NCBI GenBank assembly: GCA_003241785.1
Contig: QFPW01000016.1
Span: forward strand, 1 to 64,000
Direction of reading: 5' to 3'
From: Rhodovulum sulfidophilum
Lineage (GTDB): Bacteria > Pseudomonadota > Alphaproteobacteria > Rhodobacterales > Rhodobacteraceae
Length of the DNA stretch: 64,000 nucleotides
A program made the position numbers and the translations under genes. The notes beneath the pieces were generated by a model. It worked only from the letters and a program-made list of their open reading frames with translations. It was not told the origin of the DNA and made no database searches. Positions 34,367 to 43,534 of this stretch are shown here, one piece after another; position 1 is the stretch's first letter, and the number at the start of each line of letters is the position of its first letter.

Positions 34367-35116
34367 ATGCCGCCATCCTCCCCGCTCATCGGGCGCCGCC
34401 AGCTGCTCATCAGCGCCGCCGCCACCTTCGCCCTCTCCGCCGCCGCGGCCGCCGCGCGCACCGTGGAGGGCGACGTGCCGTGGCGGCCCTTCGCCGCCAG
34501 CCCGCCCGAGCCCGGCTGGACCGGCGACTGGCGCTTCCTCACGGCGGACGAGGCCCGCGCGGTCGGCGCGGTCGCCGAATGCCTGATCCCGGCCGACGAG
34601 CTGTCGGTTTCCGGCAAGGAAGCGGGTTGCGCCGAGTTCATCGACGGCCAGCTCGCCGGCAGCTACGGCGATTCCGCCAAGCTTTACCGGAGCGGCCCGT
34701 TCAAGGACGGCACGCCCGAACAGGGCGACCAGTACCCCTGGACCCCGCGCGAGCGCTACCGGCTCGGGCTCGCCTCGTTGTCGGAATACTGCCGCAAGAC
34801 CCATGGCGCGGCCTTCGCCGACCTCGACGCGGCGACGCGGACCTCGATCCTTCAGGGGCTCGAATCCGGCGAGATCGCGCTGTCGCCGGTGCCGTCGAAG
34901 GCGTTCTTCACCCAGCTTCTGACCAATGTGATGGAGGGGTTCTTCGCCGACCCGCTCTATGGCGGGAACCGGGACATGGCCTCCTGGCGGATGATCGGCT
35001 TTCCCGGGGCGCGCTACGACTACCGGCCCTATCTGCTCCAGTACAACACGAAGCTCGATCTCGAGCCGGTCTCGCTCGCCGGGCGCGCCGCCTGGTCGGT
35101 CGGCGGAGGCAAGTGA
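34367..35116 (+). CDS. Gluconate 2-dehydrogenase subunit 3 family protein
   Basis: The 249-residue protein is the small subunit of a membrane-bound FAD dehydrogenase. The N-terminus has a twin-arginine-type signal (GRRQLLIS followed by a hydrophobic Ala-rich run), so it is probably exported folded and carries the flavoprotein partner along. The mature part contains FLTADEARAVGAVAECLIPADE, a family hallmark, and GFFADPLYGGNRDMASWRMIGFPG near the end. The flavoprotein gene starts one base after its stop. Confidence 0.92.
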   Translation: MPPSSPLIGRRQLLISAAATFALSAAAAAARTVEGDVPWRPFAASPPEPGWTGDWRFLTADEARAVGAVAECLIPADELSVSGKEAGCAEFIDGQLAGSYGDSAKLYRSGPFKDGTPEQGDQYPWTPRERYRLGLASLSEYCRKTHGAAFADLDAATRTSILQGLESGEIALSPVPSKAFFTQLLTNVMEGFFADPLYGGNRDMASWRMIGFPGARYDYRPYLLQYNTKLDLEPVSLAGRAAWSVGGGK

Positions 35117-35117
35117 C

Positions 35118-36887
35118 ATGACCTATGCGACGCGGCTGCCGCGCAAGGACGCGGTGGTGATCGGACTCGGCTGGGCCGGGTCGATCATCGCCAAGGAAAT
35201 GGTCGACGCCGGGCTCGAGGTGATCGGGCTCGAACGCGGACCCTGGATGGAGACCGGGGTGGATTTCAACATCAACACCGCCCCCGACGAGCTGCGCTAC
35301 GCGCGCCGGCAGGAGCTGATGCTCCAGACCGTCCAGAATACCGTCACCGCGCGCAACGACAGCTCGCAGGAGGCGCTGCCGATGCGCCAGTGGGGCTCGT
35401 TCCACCCGGGCAACGGCACGGGTGGCGCCGGGCTGCATTGGGCGGGGATCGCCTGGCGCTTCCAGCCCGAGGAATTCCGTCTCGCCTCCTATCTGCGCGA
35501 GAAATACGGCGACGAGATCGATCCCGCGCTGACGCTGCAGGACTGGGACACCGACTGGTCGGAGATGGAGCCGGCCTATGACTACTGGGAGCGCATCGCG
35601 GGCATCTCGGGCGAGGCCGGCAATATCCAGGGCACGCTCCAGGGCCGCGGCAATCCGTTCGAGGGCCCGCGCGAGCGCGAGTATCCGAACCCGCCGACGA
35701 TCCCGACCTACGCGCCGAAGCTCTTTGCCGACACGGCGCGCGAGCTCGGCTACAAGCCATTCCACACGCCCTCGGCGCTGCTGAGCCAGGCCTATACCAA
35801 TATCTACGGCGTGACCGGCGGCCCCTGCACCTATTGCGGCTTCTGCACCAACTACGGCTGCGCGAATCTCTCCAAGGCCTCGGCGATCACCACGGTGCTG
35901 CCCGCGCTGATCCGCCAGCCGGGCTTCACCGCCCGCGTGAATTCCGAGGTGCTGCGGGTCGAGCTCGATTCGACGGGCAAGCATGCGACCGGCGTCACCT
36001 TCGTCGACGAGACCGGCAAGGAATTCTTCCAGCCGGCCGACATCGTCGTCTCCGCCGCCTTCACCTTCGAGAACGTGCGGCTGATGCTGCTCTCGGGCAT
36101 CGGCGAGCCCTATGATCCCGCGACCGGCCGGGGGCAGACGGGGCGCAACTACTGCTATCAGACCGCGAACAGCGTCGGCCTCTTCTTCGACGACAAGCAG
36201 TTCAACAGCTTCATCGGCGGCGGCGCCATCGGCATGGCGATCGACGAGACCAACAACGACAATTTCGACCATTCCGGCCTCGGCTTCGTCGGCGGCGGCT
36301 CGACCCGCGTCGGCCCGATCGGCGCGCCGCCGATCGGCTCGCGGCCGGTGCCGAAGGGCACGCCGGCCTGGGGCGCCGACTGGAAGAAGGCGGTGGTCGC
36401 GAACTACAACGGCTACATGTCGATCGGCTGCGAATCCTCGTCCTATGCGACGCGGGGCAACTATCTCTCGCTCGATCCGACCTACCGCGACCGGCTCGGC
36501 CGGCCGCTGCTGCGCGTCACCTTCGACTTCCCCGAGAACGACCTGCGCATGTCGCAATACGTCACCGGCAAGATCGCCGAGATCGGCCGGGCGATGAACC
36601 CGCGCCTGTTGGAGGAGAAGCCGATGACCGGGCGCTGGAACACCGTCCCCTACCAGTCGAGCCACGTCGTCGGCGGCTTCGTCATGGGCGGCGATCCGTC
36701 GACCTCGGGCACGAACCGCTATCTGCAGAGCTGGCAGGTGCCGAACCTTTTCGTCGTCGGCGCGAACGCCTTCCCGCAGAACCCGGGCTACAACCCGACC
36801 AGCACCGTCGGCGCGCTCGCCGTGAAGGCCGCCTGGGCCATCACGCGCGACTACGTGAAGGCCCCCGGCGCGCTGGTCCAGGCGTGA
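35118..36887 (+). CDS. GMC-family flavoprotein dehydrogenase, large subunit
   Basis: The 589-residue protein is the catalytic subunit. The FAD motif is AVVIGLGWAGSIIAKEM, and the GMC C-terminal domain ends with NPGYNPTSTVGALAVKAAW. A cysteine cluster at 237, 240, 243 and 248 (CTYCGFCTNYGC) resembles the site that binds a 3Fe-4S cluster in related FAD glucose and fructose dehydrogenases. HVVGGFVMGGDPSTSGTN carries the catalytic His region. It would oxidise a sugar, sugar acid or polyol in the periplasm and send electrons to the cytochrome subunit. Which substrate it uses cannot be told. Confidence 0.93.
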   Translation: MTYATRLPRKDAVVIGLGWAGSIIAKEMVDAGLEVIGLERGPWMETGVDFNINTAPDELRYARRQELMLQTVQNTVTARNDSSQEALPMRQWGSFHPGNGTGGAGLHWAGIAWRFQPEEFRLASYLREKYGDEIDPALTLQDWDTDWSEMEPAYDYWERIAGISGEAGNIQGTLQGRGNPFEGPREREYPNPPTIPTYAPKLFADTARELGYKPFHTPSALLSQAYTNIYGVTGGPCTYCGFCTNYGCANLSKASAITTVLPALIRQPGFTARVNSEVLRVELDSTGKHATGVTFVDETGKEFFQPADIVVSAAFTFENVRLMLLSGIGEPYDPATGRGQTGRNYCYQTANSVGLFFDDKQFNSFIGGGAIGMAIDETNNDNFDHSGLGFVGGGSTRVGPIGAPPIGSRPVPKGTPAWGADWKKAVVANYNGYMSIGCESSSYATRGNYLSLDPTYRDRLGRPLLRVTFDFPENDLRMSQYVTGKIAEIGRAMNPRLLEEKPMTGRWNTVPYQSSHVVGGFVMGGDPSTSGTNRYLQSWQVPNLFVVGANAFPQNPGYNPTSTVGALAVKAAWAITRDYVKAPGALVQA

Positions 36888-36898
36888 GGAGGCGGGAG

Positions 36899-38116
36899 AT
36901 GAAAGCGATCCTTCTCGCCCTCGGCCTCGCCAGCCTCGGCCTGCCCGCCCTCGCGGGCCAGTTCGAGGCGATCGAGCGCGGCCGCGCCCTCGCCACGCTC
37001 GGCGACTGCGCCGCCTGCCACACCGCCGGCGCCGGCGACTACGCGGGCGGCCTGCCGCTCCAGTCGCCCTTCGGCGCGATCCTGAGCTCGAACATCACGC
37101 CCGACGCCGCGACCGGAATCGGGACCTGGTCGCGCGCCGATTTCCTGCGCGCGGTCAAGCAGGGCGTCTCGAAGGACGGGCGCCACCTCTATCCGGCGAT
37201 GCCCTATACCGACTATGTCAACATGTCCGACGCGGACGTGGGCGCGATCTACGATTATCTGATGTCGATCCAGCCGGTGGCGCACGCGGTCGATGCCGAC
37301 ACCCTGCCCTTCCCCTTCGATCAACGCTGGGCGCTCGGGCTCTGGAAACGGGTGAACGAGACCGGCCCGACCTGGGCGCCGGTCGCGGAACGGTCCGAGG
37401 ACTGGAACCGCGGCCGCTACATCGTGATGGGCGCCGGCCACTGCGCCGCCTGCCACAGCCCGCGCAACCTCACCTTCGGCGAGAAGGGCGGCGCGGATTT
37501 CCTGACCGGCGGCACGCTCGACGACTGGCACGCCCCGGACATCACGCCCGATCCCGTCACCGGCATCGGCGCCTGGAGCGCGGAGGATATCGTTTCCTAC
37601 CTCGGGACCGGCACCAATGCCTTCGACACCGCCTCGGGGCCGATGGCGGACGAGGTGCGGCATTCGTCGAGCCAGTGGAGCGACGCCGATCTGCGCGCCG
37701 TGGCGGCCTATCTCACCGAGGGCGAGCCCGGGCGCCCCGCCGACGCGCCGCCCCCGGCGCCGCTCGCGGCCGACGCGCCGTCGATGATGGCGGGCGCGGC
37801 GATCTACGGCGACCGCTGCGGCGCCTGCCACGCGACCGACGGCGCCGGGGTGCCGATGCTCTATCCGAAGCTCGCCGGCGCGCCGCTGGTCCAGGCGGCG
37901 GATCCGACCAGCCTTCTCCGCGTCATCCTCGCGGGCAGCCAGGCCGGCGCGACGCCGGCGGCCCCGACCGGCCCGGTCATGCCGAGCTTCGGCGCGGTTC
38001 TCGACGACGCCCAGGTCGCGGCGGTCGCGGACTATATCCGCAACAGCTGGGGCAACGCGGCGCCGAAGGTCGGCCCGGACGCGGCCCGCGATCTGCGCGC
38101 GGCGCTCGGGAAATAG
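36899..38116 (+). CDS. Tri-haem cytochrome c subunit of the dehydrogenase
   Basis: The 405-residue protein has a signal peptide (MKAILLALGLASLGLPALAG) and three CxxCH haem sites: CAACHTAG, CAACHSP and CGACHAT, at about residues 39, 181 and 307. This arrangement is standard for the cytochrome subunit of gluconate, sorbitol and fructose dehydrogenases, which hands electrons to ubiquinone. ATG 36899 is chosen because GAGGAGGCGGGAG precedes it; an upstream GTG at 36884 overlaps the flavoprotein stop. No C-terminal anchor is obvious. Confidence 0.94.
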   Translation: MKAILLALGLASLGLPALAGQFEAIERGRALATLGDCAACHTAGAGDYAGGLPLQSPFGAILSSNITPDAATGIGTWSRADFLRAVKQGVSKDGRHLYPAMPYTDYVNMSDADVGAIYDYLMSIQPVAHAVDADTLPFPFDQRWALGLWKRVNETGPTWAPVAERSEDWNRGRYIVMGAGHCAACHSPRNLTFGEKGGADFLTGGTLDDWHAPDITPDPVTGIGAWSAEDIVSYLGTGTNAFDTASGPMADEVRHSSSQWSDADLRAVAAYLTEGEPGRPADAPPPAPLAADAPSMMAGAAIYGDRCGACHATDGAGVPMLYPKLAGAPLVQAADPTSLLRVILAGSQAGATPAAPTGPVMPSFGAVLDDAQVAAVADYIRNSWGNAAPKVGPDAARDLRAALGK

Positions 38117-38363
38117 CCCCGCCGGCCGCCGGTGGCGGCGCGAAGCCCGCGAGGGACCGGCCGGCCTCCGCGGGTCCGGGGCGCGTGGCCGCAGCCCTTC
38201 CGGCGCGGCCGGTCCTCGGTCACCCGGGGAGCGCGGCGCCGAGCCCTGGCCCCCTTCCCCAAGATGACGATCGGCACGGAACCTTCGCGGGTCACGGCTG
38301 GTTTTGACACCACCAGGCGCGGCGCTCTCCTCCGCCGGCCTGCCTGGATGGGAAGGAACCACC

Positions 38364-38438
38364 ATGAATTCGATCATCTATCTCGTGGGGCTCATCGTGA
38401 TCGTGATGTTTATCCTGTCATTCCTCGGTCTGCGGTAA
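38364..38438 (+). CDS. 24-residue single-pass membrane peptide
   Basis: A short frame beginning MNSIIYLVGL and ending SFLGLR encodes one hydrophobic helix with a positively charged C-terminal Arg. GGAAGGA lies just upstream at suitable distance, and the next gene starts 10 bases after the stop behind its own AAGGAGG. Similar very short membrane proteins are common in this group, but the role is unknown. The pairing with the membrane protein downstream suggests they act together. Confidence 0.7.
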   Translation: MNSIIYLVGLIVIVMFILSFLGLR

Positions 38439-38448
38439 GGAGGCTATC

Positions 38449-39534
38449 ATGATTGAGCGTCAGGAACCCGCCGCCCCCGTGCGCGTGATGGATTGGCCGG
38501 CGATCTTCGCGGGCGCCACGATCGCCGCCGGCGCCACCGTCGTCTTCACCGGCTTCACCGGCGCGCTCGGCCTCGGGACCATCTCCGCCGAGCCCGGTCA
38601 GGGCATGGGCATGTTCGCGGGCATGCTGGTCGCGATCTTCGCCTTCTTGACGATGATCGCCGCCTACGCGCTCGGCGGCTACGTCGCGGGCCGCATGCGA
38701 ACGCCGGTCGCCGGAGCGGGCGCCGACGAGGTCGCGGCGCGGGACGGGGTGCACGGCCTCACGGTCTGGGCCCTCAGCACCATCATCGGCGCGGTCCTCG
38801 CCTTCGGCGCCGTTTCTGGCGCGGTCAAGACCGCCGCCGACGCCGCCGGCGCGACCGTCCAGGCGGGCGGCCAGGTGGTCGGCGGCGCGCTCCAGGGCGC
38901 GGGCCAGCTCGCCGGCGGTGTCGTGAGCGGCGTCGGCCAGATGGCGGGCGGCGCGGTCCAGGGAGCGGGCGAGGCCGCCGGGGGCGGCGGCGGGCTGTCC
39001 GACATGCTGCCCCCCGAGGCGCGGGAGAACCCGCTCGACTACATCACCGACCGGCTGCTCCGGCCCCAGGAGTCGGCGCCGCAGCCCTATTCCGACGCCG
39101 ACCTGCGCCAGCAGATCGCCGGCATTGTCGGCTCGGTCCTGCGCAATGGCGAGCTCTCCGACGATGACCGCGCCTACCTCGCCCGCGCCGTGGCCGCGCG
39201 CACCAACCTCAGCGAGGCGGAGGCCAACGCGCGGATCGACGACGCGGTCGGCGAGGTGACCGCGCTGCGCGACGCCGCGCAGCAGCGGCTGGACGAGGCG
39301 AAGGCGGCGGCGACGCAGGCCCGGGACGAGGCGCAGCAGCGGATCGACCAGGCGAAGCAGGAGGCGATCGCGGCCGCCGAGAAGGCGCGGCGGGCGGCGG
39401 TCTGGGGCGCCTGTCTTCTCGCCGTCTCGAGCCTCATCGCCGGCGCGGCCGCCTTCGCGGCGGCGATCCGGGGCGGCCGCGACCGGGACGCCGGCACGGT
39501 CTGGTCCGGCCTGCTTCACGGCCCGCGCGGATAA
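38449..39534 (+). CDS. Membrane protein with glycine-rich and coiled segments
   Basis: The 361-residue protein has two N-terminal membrane helices (about residues 14-33 and 60-82), a third near 105-125, a Gly/Ala-rich repeat (AGGQVVGGALQGAGQLAGGVV type, about 135-185), a charged Ala-rich helix likely to form a coiled coil (about 265-310), and a last membrane helix near 320-342. No catalytic motif is visible. ATG 38449 has AAGGAGG upstream. Function unknown; possibly a membrane-organising or stress protein. Confidence 0.8.
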   Translation: MIERQEPAAPVRVMDWPAIFAGATIAAGATVVFTGFTGALGLGTISAEPGQGMGMFAGMLVAIFAFLTMIAAYALGGYVAGRMRTPVAGAGADEVAARDGVHGLTVWALSTIIGAVLAFGAVSGAVKTAADAAGATVQAGGQVVGGALQGAGQLAGGVVSGVGQMAGGAVQGAGEAAGGGGGLSDMLPPEARENPLDYITDRLLRPQESAPQPYSDADLRQQIAGIVGSVLRNGELSDDDRAYLARAVAARTNLSEAEANARIDDAVGEVTALRDAAQQRLDEAKAAATQARDEAQQRIDQAKQEAIAAAEKARRAAVWGACLLAVSSLIAGAAAFAAAIRGGRDRDAGTVWSGLLHGPRG

Positions 39535-39584
39535 GCGACGGCTTGCGGGCTGACCGCCCCGGGCCGGGCGAGAAGCGCGAGGAA

Positions 39585-39619
39585 GGGCGGCGCGATCGGG
39601 GATCGCGCCGCCCCGTTTT
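39585..39619 (+). terminator. Intrinsic terminator after the glycine-rich membrane protein gene
   Basis: A perfect 13-base GC-rich stem with a GGG loop is followed by CGTTTT, about 50 bases after the stop codon. This is the clearest Rho-independent terminator in the window. Confidence 0.85.
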
Positions 39620-39697
39620 CATGGATCGATGGGATCTTGCCGCGGCCGCGAATGACCGCGATATCTCGGCGGAACACTTCCATCGAGAGGACAGGAC

Positions 39698-40915
39698 ATG
39701 ACTGGACCGCGGGCCGAGATCGGCGCGCTGGGAAGCCGGACGGTCGCCCCGCGCGGCGTCGCGCTGCTGACCTTGGCGCTGTCGATCGGCAGCTTCGGCA
39801 TCGGGACCGGCGAATTCGCGATCATGGGCCTGCTGCCCGAGATCGCGGCCGGGCTCGGCATCTCGGTGCCCGCGGCGGGCCATCTGATCAGCGTCTACGC
39901 GCTCGGGGTGGTCGTCGGCGCGCCGCTGATCGCGGTGCTCGCGGCGCGGGTCAGCCGCCGCCGGCTGCTGCTCGCCCTCATGCTGGCCTTCGCGGCCGGC
40001 AACCTCGCGAGCGCGGCCGCCCCCAACATGGCGACGCTGATCCTCGCGCGGTTCATCGCCGGCCTGCCGCACGGCGCCTTCTTCGGCGTCGCGGCCCTGG
40101 TCGCGGCCTCGGTCGCGCGGCCCGACCGGCGGGCGCGGGCGGTCGGACAGGTGATGCTCGGCCTGACCGTCGCGACCCTGGTCGGGACCCCGCTCGCGAC
40201 CGGGCTCGGCCAGATCTTCGGCTGGCGCTCGCTCTTCGTGCTCGTCGGCGCGATCGGCGCCCTCGCCGTCGCGATGCTCGCGCTCACCCTGCCCCGCGAC
40301 AAGGTCCACGCCGAGGCGAGCGCGCTCGGCGAGCTCTCGGCCCTCGCGCGCCCGCAGGTTCTCCTGACGCTCCTCTTCGCCGCCGTCGGCTTCGGCGGCA
40401 TGTTCGCGGTCTTCAGCTATATCGCCGTGACGGCGACCCGGGTCGCCAACCTGCCCGAGAGCTTCGTGCCGGTCATCCTCGCGATCTTCGGGGTCGGCAT
40501 GGTCGGCGGCAACCTGATCGGCGCGCGCTTCGCCGATCGCGCGCTGATGCCGACGATCGCGGGTCTCACGGTCTTCAACATCCTCGTCCTCGCCGCCTTC
40601 GCCCTCACGGCCTCGAACCCCGCGCTGCTCTGCCTCTGGGTGCTGCTGATCGGCTTCGGCGTCGCGATGGCCCCCGCGGTGCAGACGCGGCTGATGGACG
40701 TGGCGGGCAAGGCCCAGACGCTCGCGGCGGCGTCGATGCACTCGGCCTTCAACATGGCGAACGCGGCGGGTGCCTGGCTCGGCGGCGTCGCGATCTCCGC
40801 CGGCTATGGATATGCCTCGACCGGCTGGGTCGGCGCGCTGCTCGGCCTCGCGGGCCTCGGTGTCTTCGCGGTCTCCTGGCGTCTCGACCGCCGGGCCGGC
40901 GCCGAGCCCGGCTGA
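39698..40915 (+). CDS. MFS transporter of the drug/arabinose efflux (DHA1) type
   Basis: The 405-residue protein has 12 predicted helices. It shows the DHA1 N-terminus FGIGTGEFAIMGLLPEIA, VYALGVVVGAPLIAVLAARVSRR with the loop 2-3 motif, and RFIAGLPHGAFFGVAALV. It probably exports a sugar, purine or drug with protons. GAGAGG lies upstream of the ATG. It is alone, converging on a small gene. Confidence 0.93.
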   Translation: MTGPRAEIGALGSRTVAPRGVALLTLALSIGSFGIGTGEFAIMGLLPEIAAGLGISVPAAGHLISVYALGVVVGAPLIAVLAARVSRRRLLLALMLAFAAGNLASAAAPNMATLILARFIAGLPHGAFFGVAALVAASVARPDRRARAVGQVMLGLTVATLVGTPLATGLGQIFGWRSLFVLVGAIGALAVAMLALTLPRDKVHAEASALGELSALARPQVLLTLLFAAVGFGGMFAVFSYIAVTATRVANLPESFVPVILAIFGVGMVGGNLIGARFADRALMPTIAGLTVFNILVLAAFALTASNPALLCLWVLLIGFGVAMAPAVQTRLMDVAGKAQTLAAASMHSAFNMANAAGAWLGGVAISAGYGYASTGWVGALLGLAGLGVFAVSWRLDRRAGAEPG

Positions 40916-40933
40916 TCCGCCTCCCCGCGCGGG

Positions 40934-41173
40934 CTACATTCCGACGTCCGGGCCCTCGTCCAGCGAGAAGCCGATGGCCGCCACCGCCCTGCCCCGCGCG
41001 TCGACGACCTCGACCCCGCACCTGCGGCCGCCATCCTCGGGAATGACCGCCATCGCGAGCTCGCCGAGGAAGCGCGCCGCCTCGGCCCGCGCGGCGGCGT
41101 CGTCCGCGAGCTCGACGCCGATTTCGTCGGGCGTTCGCGCGCCATTGTCGCGGACATGGAAGAAATATCGCAT
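40934..41173 (-). CDS. DUF6894-type small protein
   Basis: The 79-residue protein starts MRYFFHVRDNG and has DEIGVELADDAAARAEAARF and a C-terminal VEVVDARGRAVAAIGFS, the pattern of a small family common in Alphaproteobacteria. No signal, helix or metal site. ATG 41173 has GGGAGA nearby. Role unknown. Confidence 0.85.
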   Translation of the reverse strand: MRYFFHVRDNGARTPDEIGVELADDAAARAEAARFLGELAMAVIPEDGGRRCGVEVVDARGRAVAAIGFSLDEGPDVGM

Positions 41174-41309
41174 CTGGGTCTCCCGAAGCGCCTTTGTGAC
41201 GCAACCCACGCGACGCGCTCGCGTTCCATGACACGCGAGAATGCCTGAGCGGATGGGACGAGGGACGACGCCCGACCGAGCACGCCGCGCAAGCCCGGGG
41301 GAGATCGAC

Positions 41310-42026
41310 GTGCCGCTTTGCTTTCTCAAGGCCCTCCGGGCGCGGGGCCCGGTCTCGAACGCGGAGGCCGAGGTGATCCTCGGCCTCGCCCGCGATCAGG
41401 TCGATTACGAGAACGGGCGCGACATCGTGGTCGAGGGGACGACCCCGACGCATTCCTGCCTGATGATCTCCGGCTGCAGCGCGCGCTACACGGTTCTCTC
41501 CGACGGGCGGCGGCAGATCACGGCGATCCATGTCGCCGGCGATTTCGTCGACCTGCACAGCCTCTTCCTGCGGCCGATGGATCACAGCGTGATGGCGATC
41601 GGCGGCGCGCGGATCGCGCGTGTCCCCCATCCGGTGCTGCACGGGTTGATCGAGACCCAGCCCAACCTCACCCGGCTGCTCTGGACCATGACCGTGATCG
41701 ACGCGGCGATCTTCCGGCAATGGCTGGTGAGCTCGGGCCGGCAGAACGCGGACAGCCAGGTGGCGCGGTTCCTCTGCGAGATGTATGCGCGGCTCGCGCT
41801 TGTCGACCGGACCGACGGCCTGTCCTTCGATCTTCCCGTGACGCAGAGCCTGCTCGGCGACGCGATGGGCATGTCGACCGTGCAGGCCAACCGCAGCGTC
41901 CAGGTGCTGCGTCAGGCGGGCCTGATCCGCTGGAAAGGCGCGCAGGTCACCATCCTCGACTGGGAGGGCCTGGTCGCGCGCGGCGAGTTCGATCCGACCT
42001 ATCTGAACATCCGCGGCATGAGCTGA
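41310..42026 (+). CDS. Crp/Fnr-family transcriptional regulator
   Basis: The 238-residue protein has a cyclic-nucleotide-like sensor domain (VVEGTTPTHSCLMISGCSARYTVLSDGRRQITAIHVAGDFVDL) and a C-terminal winged helix with FDLPVTQSLLGDAMGMSTVQANRSVQVLRQAGLI. The N-terminal Fnr iron-sulfur cysteine pattern is absent. GTG 41310 is preferred for its GGGGGAG site; an ATG at 41241 would add 23 residues. The signal is unknown. Confidence 0.9.
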   Translation: MPLCFLKALRARGPVSNAEAEVILGLARDQVDYENGRDIVVEGTTPTHSCLMISGCSARYTVLSDGRRQITAIHVAGDFVDLHSLFLRPMDHSVMAIGGARIARVPHPVLHGLIETQPNLTRLLWTMTVIDAAIFRQWLVSSGRQNADSQVARFLCEMYARLALVDRTDGLSFDLPVTQSLLGDAMGMSTVQANRSVQVLRQAGLIRWKGAQVTILDWEGLVARGEFDPTYLNIRGMS

Positions 42027-42313
42027 CGCCGTTCCCTAGACGGCGCTTATATGATGTCGTTCCGGGTATAACCGCCGCGTGCGAACGGATCGCATTATGT
42101 CCGGTAATTATGGAGCCCGTCATAAGCGGCGTACCCGCGACCGCGGCCGTGAGCCGGAGCGCTCCGCGCCCGCCGGCCATACGCACTGCACCATCCCCGT
42201 CGCGTCGCGCAGGCGTGTGGAGCCCCCTGCCCCGCTCGTGCGGACAATCTCGGACCGCGCGGCGGCTTTCCGGCCGGCGCTGCTCGTCTCCTGTTTCATT
42301 TCGCGGTCGGGCC

Positions 42314-43534
42314 CTATGACATGGATAAAGCATCTGACCGTGCGGAATGGCCGGCGCTCCAGGTCATGACACATCGCCGCGGATCATTGTCCGCGGACAA
42401 TGGCGGGGATCCACGGTTTGTCCGCGGACAATTCGCCTTTCCCGGGTCCCCGGCCGGATCGACGCGCGCTGAGGCGGGAGCGTGCGTGATCCGTCGGGCG
42501 AGGTAGCGCCACACATCGAACGACTCGCTGCGGCGCCCCAGCGTCAGGGCATGAAAATACGCTCCCGGCCGGGCGACGCGCTCGCCAAGGCTCACGAGGA
42601 TCCAGATCACCAGAGCGGTCTCCAGCGCGCCGCCGCGACGACGCGCTGCGTCATACTGCCTGGGATCGACGCCGATCATCGGTGCGAGTGTCTGACCTAC
42701 CTCGATCAGATCGCGCCAGCTCGCGGGCCGGTTCGGTGAAAACGCAGCTGCGTCGGGACAAGCTTCCAGGACCTGTTCCACGCTCAGTTCCTGTGCTGGA
42801 CTGGACCTGGGTTCGGGCTGTCTATCAATAGGTTCTTTCTTCGACTTCTGATGGTGCCGGACAAAATGGCCGTCGCTGGCGGACAAACGCGCCGCGGGGG
42901 CATCGGCTTCGAGGGGCCGCGCGGGCGGGGCGTCGAGGGTGACCCGGTCGAGAAGATCGGCCAGTTGGTCCGAGGTGAGGACGCGGCGGAGCGCGGGCTG
43001 GCACGCGCGCGCTCCGGGATCCTCGGGATCGCGGGCGAGGGCCCGGGCGATCGCGGCGCGGAGCCGGGCGCGGAGGAAGCGGACGCGGTCGTGCTCGCGG
43101 GTCGCGGCTTCGGCGCGGGCGGACAGGTCGGCGATCCGCGCGAAGAGCGGGCGGAGGTCGAAGCCGAAGCGCAGGCAGAGCCCGCTGACACGGTCGCGCC
43201 GCGTGAAGCGCTTGCGATTCGGGCTGTCCTCGCGGCGGATCAGGCCGGCCTCCTGCAGCGTCGCGAAATGCCGGCGCAGGGTCCGGTCCGACAGGCCTCC
43301 CAGCCGCGCCGCCAGCGTCTCGTTCGAAGCGAAGACGACGTGGTGGCCACGTTTCGGCGGCAGGCAGGAGAGCAGCGCGTCGAGCGTCGCGATGACCGGC
43401 GCCTTGAGCCCCAGGGAGGCGCCCGCGCGGCGGATGATGTCGATGACGGCGAAGCGGTCCGGAAAGGCATTGTCCGCGGACAAATTCTCCCCGGCCCGCG
43501 GTCCGGAGGGGACTGCGAGGCGATGAAAGGCCAT
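42314..43534 (-). CDS. repC: Plasmid replication initiator RepC
   Basis: The 406-residue protein matches RepC of repABC plasmids: ADNAFPDRFAVIDIIRRAGASLGLKAPVIATLDALLSCLPP, VVFASNETLAARLGGLSDRTLRRHFATLQEAGLI as the DNA-binding region, and NRPASWRDLIEVGQTLAPMIGV ... LGERVARPGAYFHAL near the end. It initiates replication at an origin within its own gene. Three TTGTCCGCGGACAA palindromes overlap its two ends, two of them coding for LSADN in the frame. Expression is probably limited by the antisense RNA just upstream. Confidence 0.95.
   Translation of the reverse strand: MAFHRLAVPSGPRAGENLSADNAFPDRFAVIDIIRRAGASLGLKAPVIATLDALLSCLPPKRGHHVVFASNETLAARLGGLSDRTLRRHFATLQEAGLIRREDSPNRKRFTRRDRVSGLCLRFGFDLRPLFARIADLSARAEAATREHDRVRFLRARLRAAIARALARDPEDPGARACQPALRRVLTSDQLADLLDRVTLDAPPARPLEADAPAARLSASDGHFVRHHQKSKKEPIDRQPEPRSSPAQELSVEQVLEACPDAAAFSPNRPASWRDLIEVGQTLAPMIGVDPRQYDAARRRGGALETALVIWILVSLGERVARPGAYFHALTLGRRSESFDVWRYLARRITHAPASARVDPAGDPGKANCPRTNRGSPPLSADNDPRRCVMTWSAGHSARSDALSMS
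42386..42431. repeat. parS: Pair of parS-like palindromes at the 3' end of repC
   Basis: CATTGTCCGCGGACAATG (42385-42402) and a second TTGTCCGCGGACAA (42418-42431) lie 31 bases apart. The form nTTNNNNGCNNNNAAn agrees with the repABC parS pattern GTTNNNNGCNNNNAAC except for the outermost bases. They are probably binding sites of the RepB partition protein. Confidence 0.7.
42790..42870. other. oriV: Probable oriV region inside repC
   Basis: This stretch in the middle of repC is clearly richer in A and T than the rest of the gene (including TCTATCAATAGG and TTCTTTCTTCG). The replication origin of repABC replicons lies in an AT-rich stretch within repC. The exact limits are an estimate. Confidence 0.45.
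43470..43483. repeat. parS: Third parS-like palindrome, 5' end of repC
   Basis: TTGTCCGCGGACAA is identical to the cores at the 3' end of repC, about 1.05 kb away. It lies within codons 18-22 of repC. Its location suggests either partition or autoregulation of repC. Confidence 0.65.

Noticed and set aside
36884..36899. GTG 36884 as start of the cytochrome c gene
   Set aside because: It overlaps the flavoprotein stop as is common here, but ATG 36899 has a strong GAGGAGGCGGGAG site and gives a cleaner signal peptide.
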